From Gammaproteobacteria bacterium (GTDB taxonomy: Bacteria > Pseudomonadota > Gammaproteobacteria > Steroidobacterales > Steroidobacteraceae), in contig JAQGOE010000379.1 in assembly GCA_028293725.1 (NCBI GenBank), forward strand, positions 1 through 44,155: DNA of 44,155 nt, in the 5' to 3' direction. The notes beneath the pieces were generated by a model. The model had not been told where the DNA came from and made no database searches. It worked only from the letters and a program-made list of their open reading frames with translations. Within the stretch, counting starts at the first letter, position 1. The number at the start of each line of letters is the position of its first letter. Positions 41,800-44,155 of this stretch are shown here, in pieces. The translations under genes and the position numbers were made by a program.

Positions 41800-43785
41800 A
41801 TGGAACATTTGTATCGCGTTTGTAGCGTTCCCGTTGCGGCATGCGCGCTCTTCGCACTGACAGCTTGCGGCGGCGGAGGTGGTGGTAGTAACAATTCGAA
41901 GCCGCCACCGGCGGCGGCGTACACGATCAGTGGAACGATCACCGGCCTGTCGCCGCCGGGCGTGGTACTCGTCAATGGGAACGAGACGGTGACGGTGACA
42001 ATAGGATCATCCGCGCCGGCGCCGTTTACATTCCCTACGGCTGTTCCCAGCGGCTCAGCTTATTCTGTCACGACAGAAACGCCACCGGCCGGTGAGACCT
42101 GTGTCGTCACCAATGGAAGCGGTACGATCGGCAATGCCAATGTCACGAATGTAACAGTGACCTGTGGCTATACGCTCGGCGGAACGATCACCGGCCTGGT
42201 CAACAATGGGCTGGTCCTGACCAACAACAGCACCGACAAGGCGTCTCCTGCAGGAGGGGCGACCTCGTTTACCTTCCCGCAGCCGGTGGCACGGGATAGC
42301 CCATTCAGCGTGACCATCAGTGCACAACCGTCGGGCCAGCTCTGCGGAGTCGCCGGCGGCGTGACCGTCAACGGCACTCCCTATTTAATGCCGGAACAGA
42401 ACGACAACAACATCGTGGTTCCCTGCGCGCAGGAGAATGCGGCGAGCGGCTCGTGGATATTGCAATCGACCTACACGGGAAACGCCGCAGTTTATGGAAC
42501 ACAGGGAGTGCCCGCGGCCGGCAATCAACCTGGCGCCCGTACCGCAGCCGCGACCTGGGTGGATGCCTCCGGCGCGCTCTGGCTTTTCGGCGGCTTGGGG
42601 TCCGGAGCTGGCCCCACTGGCGACCTCAACGACCTTTGGAAGTACGATCCGGGCACGCAGCTATGGACGTGGATCGGCGGATCGACGGCGCTCAATGCGA
42701 GCGGTGTCTACGGCACTCTAGGGACGACTGCGCCTGCAAATATCCCTGGAGCGCGTTACGCCTCGGCCACGTGGGTGGATGCCTCCGGCAAACTGTGGCT
42801 GTTCGGTGGCGCCGGATACGACTCCGCAGGCAAGACGGGCTTTCTCAACGATCTGTGGGAATACGATCCCACCACGGGGCAGTGGACGTGGATGAGCGGC
42901 TCCACGACGATCAGCGGCTTCGGCGACGCGGGCGTCTACGGTACGCAAGGAACCGCCGCGCCCACCAATATGCCAGGAGGCCGGTACGATGCAGCCTCGT
43001 GGATCGACGCTTCAGGCAATCTCTGGCTATTCGGCGGCTGGGGCACCGATGCGACTCCAAACGATAGCGCGGGTCTCAACGACCTGTGGAAGTACACACC
43101 AGGCACGGGTCAGTGGACGTGGACGAGTGGCTCGCCGACGCAAAATCAGTCGGGTGTCTACGGCACACAGGGGACAGCTGCCGCGGGCAACGTGCCCGGA
43201 GCGCGTCAGAACGCGGCCACCTGGATCGACTCGTCGGGTAATCTCTGGATGTTCGGCGGCATGGGACTGGATTCGACCGTCAACGACATCATCACAGGCG
43301 CGCTGAACGACCTGTGGGAATATTCCCCTGCCACCGGTTTGTGGACCTGGGTGAGTGGCTCCAACATGAAGGATCGGGTCGGCGTGTACGGCACCCAGGG
43401 TGTTGCCGCGGCACTCAGCATACCCGGAGGCCGCAGTTTGGCGGCCTCGTGGATCGATCGTTCCGGCAACCTCTGGTTGTCCGGTGGTGACGGAATCGAC
43501 TCGACCGTGCCCGGTTTCAGAGGGCCGAGCGGCAGCCCGTTGGCATACGTGGGGCTGACCGATGTTTGGGAATTTAATCCGACAACCGGCCAGTGGACCT
43601 GGGTGAACGGATTCTCGCGGGGTAACACGGCGACAGTGTCGCAGGGTGTTGGAGCACCAGGCGTGCCCGGAACGGGCGGCGGAATGCAGTGGGTCGACAA
43701 GACCGGGGCGATCTGGTTGTTGAATGGACTTAGTGTTGCCAACAGCGCAATGTACTTGTGGAAGTACACAAACACGGGCAACTAG
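41800..43785 (+). CDS. Kelch-like beta-propeller lipoprotein
   Basis: A 661-residue exported lipoprotein. A signal peptide ends at the lipobox LTAC with Cys23, followed by a Gly run. Two Ig-like repeats (about 41-122 and 124-209) share YTxxGTITGL...V..C and probably form a stalk. From 231, five units of 72-76 residues and a partial sixth follow the pattern VYGTQG...PGAR..A.WVDASG.LWLFGG...LNDLWKYDP..G.WTW..GS, as in kelch motifs, and predict a six-bladed propeller. CAGGGAG and AGGA lie before the ATG. Surface location and a binding or adhesive role are likely from this design, though no ligand can be named. Module copy 2 lies 140 bp upstream. Confidence 0.88.
   Translation: MEHLYRVCSVPVAACALFALTACGGGGGGSNNSKPPPAAAYTISGTITGLSPPGVVLVNGNETVTVTIGSSAPAPFTFPTAVPSGSAYSVTTETPPAGETCVVTNGSGTIGNANVTNVTVTCGYTLGGTITGLVNNGLVLTNNSTDKASPAGGATSFTFPQPVARDSPFSVTISAQPSGQLCGVAGGVTVNGTPYLMPEQNDNNIVVPCAQENAASGSWILQSTYTGNAAVYGTQGVPAAGNQPGARTAAATWVDASGALWLFGGLGSGAGPTGDLNDLWKYDPGTQLWTWIGGSTALNASGVYGTLGTTAPANIPGARYASATWVDASGKLWLFGGAGYDSAGKTGFLNDLWEYDPTTGQWTWMSGSTTISGFGDAGVYGTQGTAAPTNMPGGRYDAASWIDASGNLWLFGGWGTDATPNDSAGLNDLWKYTPGTGQWTWTSGSPTQNQSGVYGTQGTAAAGNVPGARQNAATWIDSSGNLWMFGGMGLDSTVNDIITGALNDLWEYSPATGLWTWVSGSNMKDRVGVYGTQGVAAALSIPGGRSLAASWIDRSGNLWLSGGDGIDSTVPGFRGPSGSPLAYVGLTDVWEFNPTTGQWTWVNGFSRGNTATVSQGVGAPGVPGTGGGMQWVDKTGAIWLLNGLSVANSAMYLWKYTNTGN
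42490..43575 (+). repeat. Tandem kelch-type coding repeats
   Basis: Five units of 216-228 bp, beginning at the VYGTxG codons near 42490, 42706, 42934, 43156 and 43384. Units are clearly related in DNA and share phrases such as GG(T/C)GT(G/C)TACGG and TGGAC(G/C)TGG, pointing to duplication within the gene. Confidence 0.75.
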
Positions 43786-43815
43786 CGGCCGTGTGAGCGG
43801 CGCGCCATGATCGCA

Positions 43816-43843
43816 GCCGCCCCTCTCGCGGGGCGGCAGTTTC
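43816..43843 (+). terminator. GC-rich hairpin after the kelch lipoprotein gene
   Basis: A perfect 8-bp stem GCCGCCCC / GGGGCGGC (43816-43823 with 43830-43837) with loop TCTCGC lies 30 bases after the stop. Only CAGTTTCC follows, so it may be a weak intrinsic terminator. Confidence 0.5.
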
Positions 43844-43931
43844 CGATTGGAGCGCAGAGCCGCCACGGTCAGCCCGCGAAACTCTCTGATGAGAGCCTCA
43901 TCCATATCGCGGTGCAACAGCACGGTCCGTT

Positions 43932-44005
43932 GCATTTGGGGATTTTTTACCAAATTTTGCCCCATTGTTTTTTGGGAAAATTTTCCCAAAAATGCACGGC
44001 CCCAA
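43932..44005. repeat. Palindrome module copy 3 (directly before the FlhC-like gene)
   Basis: GCATTTGGGGATTTTTTACC, then AAATTTTGCCCCATTG, then the perfect 24-bp palindrome at 43969-43992, followed by TGCACGGCCCCAAAA. GCATTT to palindrome start is 37 bp, as in copy 1. The palindrome ends only 34 bp before the ATG of the FlhC-like gene, so it should overlap the promoter or leader. Confidence 0.9.
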
Positions 44006-44025
44006 AATAAACAGGGAAGAAGGCC

Positions 44026-44155
44026 ATGCGCATCTCCGAGGATCGTTACAGTCGCGAGCGTCTCTGCCTCCAACTCGCGTTGCGCTTTCTGGAGCACGAG
44101 GCACGCACTCAGACGATTCGCACCTGGACGGGACTGTCGGACGATAGGATCAGAA
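44026..44155 (+). CDS. FlhC-like transcriptional regulator, N-terminal part (runs off the window)
   Basis: The first 43 residues, MRISEDRYSRERLCLQLALRF and then LEHEARTQTIRTWTGLSDDR, read like the N-terminal DNA-binding helices of FlhC-family regulators. Their usual form is ARxLIxxxARxxTIxxxTGLSxxRIRxLY. FlhC with FlhD activates flagellar class II genes in enterobacteria. Copies outside flagellar loci occur in some gammaproteobacteria and are uncharacterised to my knowledge. GGGAAG lies 6 bases before the ATG. No flhD or flagellar gene is visible. The rest of the protein, including any zinc-binding cysteines, lies outside the window. Confidence 0.65.
   Translation, partial: MRISEDRYSRERLCLQLALRFLEHEARTQTIRTWTGLSDDRIR

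Noticed and set aside
40896..44005. The module copies as a MITE or insertion element
   Set aside because: There are no inverted ends joined to target-site duplications, all copies share one orientation, and all lie in promoter-like positions.

Overview
The window looks like a chromosomal segment from a high-GC gammaproteobacterium. The gene set (GlnK/NtrC/sigma-54 signals, IlvH of the long form, a GH17-GT2 NdvB-like synthase resembling the one in Pseudomonas, and a FlhC-like regulator at the right edge) would fit the Nevskiales/Steroidobacteraceae/Xanthomonadales side of the class. That placement is inferred from protein style, not from any marker gene. There are no rRNA, tRNA, CRISPR, transposase or phage genes that I can support.

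Layout. 1-3530: the start of a DUF4870 membrane gene, then an alpha/beta hydrolase coupled to cobU, running head-on into cobT-cobS. The three cob genes form the nucleotide-loop assembly branch of cobalamin synthesis. 3600-10400: DUF3429 and AI-2E membrane proteins, threonine deaminase (ilvA), a metallophosphoesterase divergent from a nucleotidyltransferase-like gene, and a coiled-coil FHA protein. 10560-13080: an alpha/beta-hydrolase-fold protein without the usual Ser and His, a small lipoprotein, and a double VOC (glyoxalase-fold) protein with a histone H1-like Lys/Ala tail. 13190-20490: a tightly packed minus-strand run, with EamA, thioesterase, EamA, NdvB-like glucan synthase, gloA-like and ilvI. 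ilvH lies on the other strand, facing away from ilvI.

21376-29329 is a signalling block: a 1487-residue soluble poly-HAMP hybrid kinase, a REC-kinase-REC protein starting 2 bases later, and a triple-PAS diguanylate cyclase. 29369-36794 holds a quinone oxidoreductase, a P-II protein with a sigma-54 promoter and NtrC-like sites, a ferredoxin-reductase-like flavoprotein, a lower-GC DUF4760 gene closed by a clear terminator, and pyruvate carboxylase. 36904-39804 holds a single-domain response regulator, a GlxA-type AraC regulator with its cysteine-hydrolase neighbour, a 540-bp G-rich gene-free stretch, and a YciI protein.

The right end (40162-44155) is the most unusual part. Three same-orientation copies of a module of about 75 bp sit in three successive intergenic regions. 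Each has a GCATTTGgGGA / CCAAATTT front part and a 24-bp palindrome (T5 G3 A4 T4 C3 A5). They lie next to an unknown gene, a two-EF-hand protein, a six-bladed kelch-like lipoprotein and a FlhC-like regulator. I read them as shared operators or promoters of an undescribed regulon, possibly controlled by the FlhC-like protein. The regulator link is inference.
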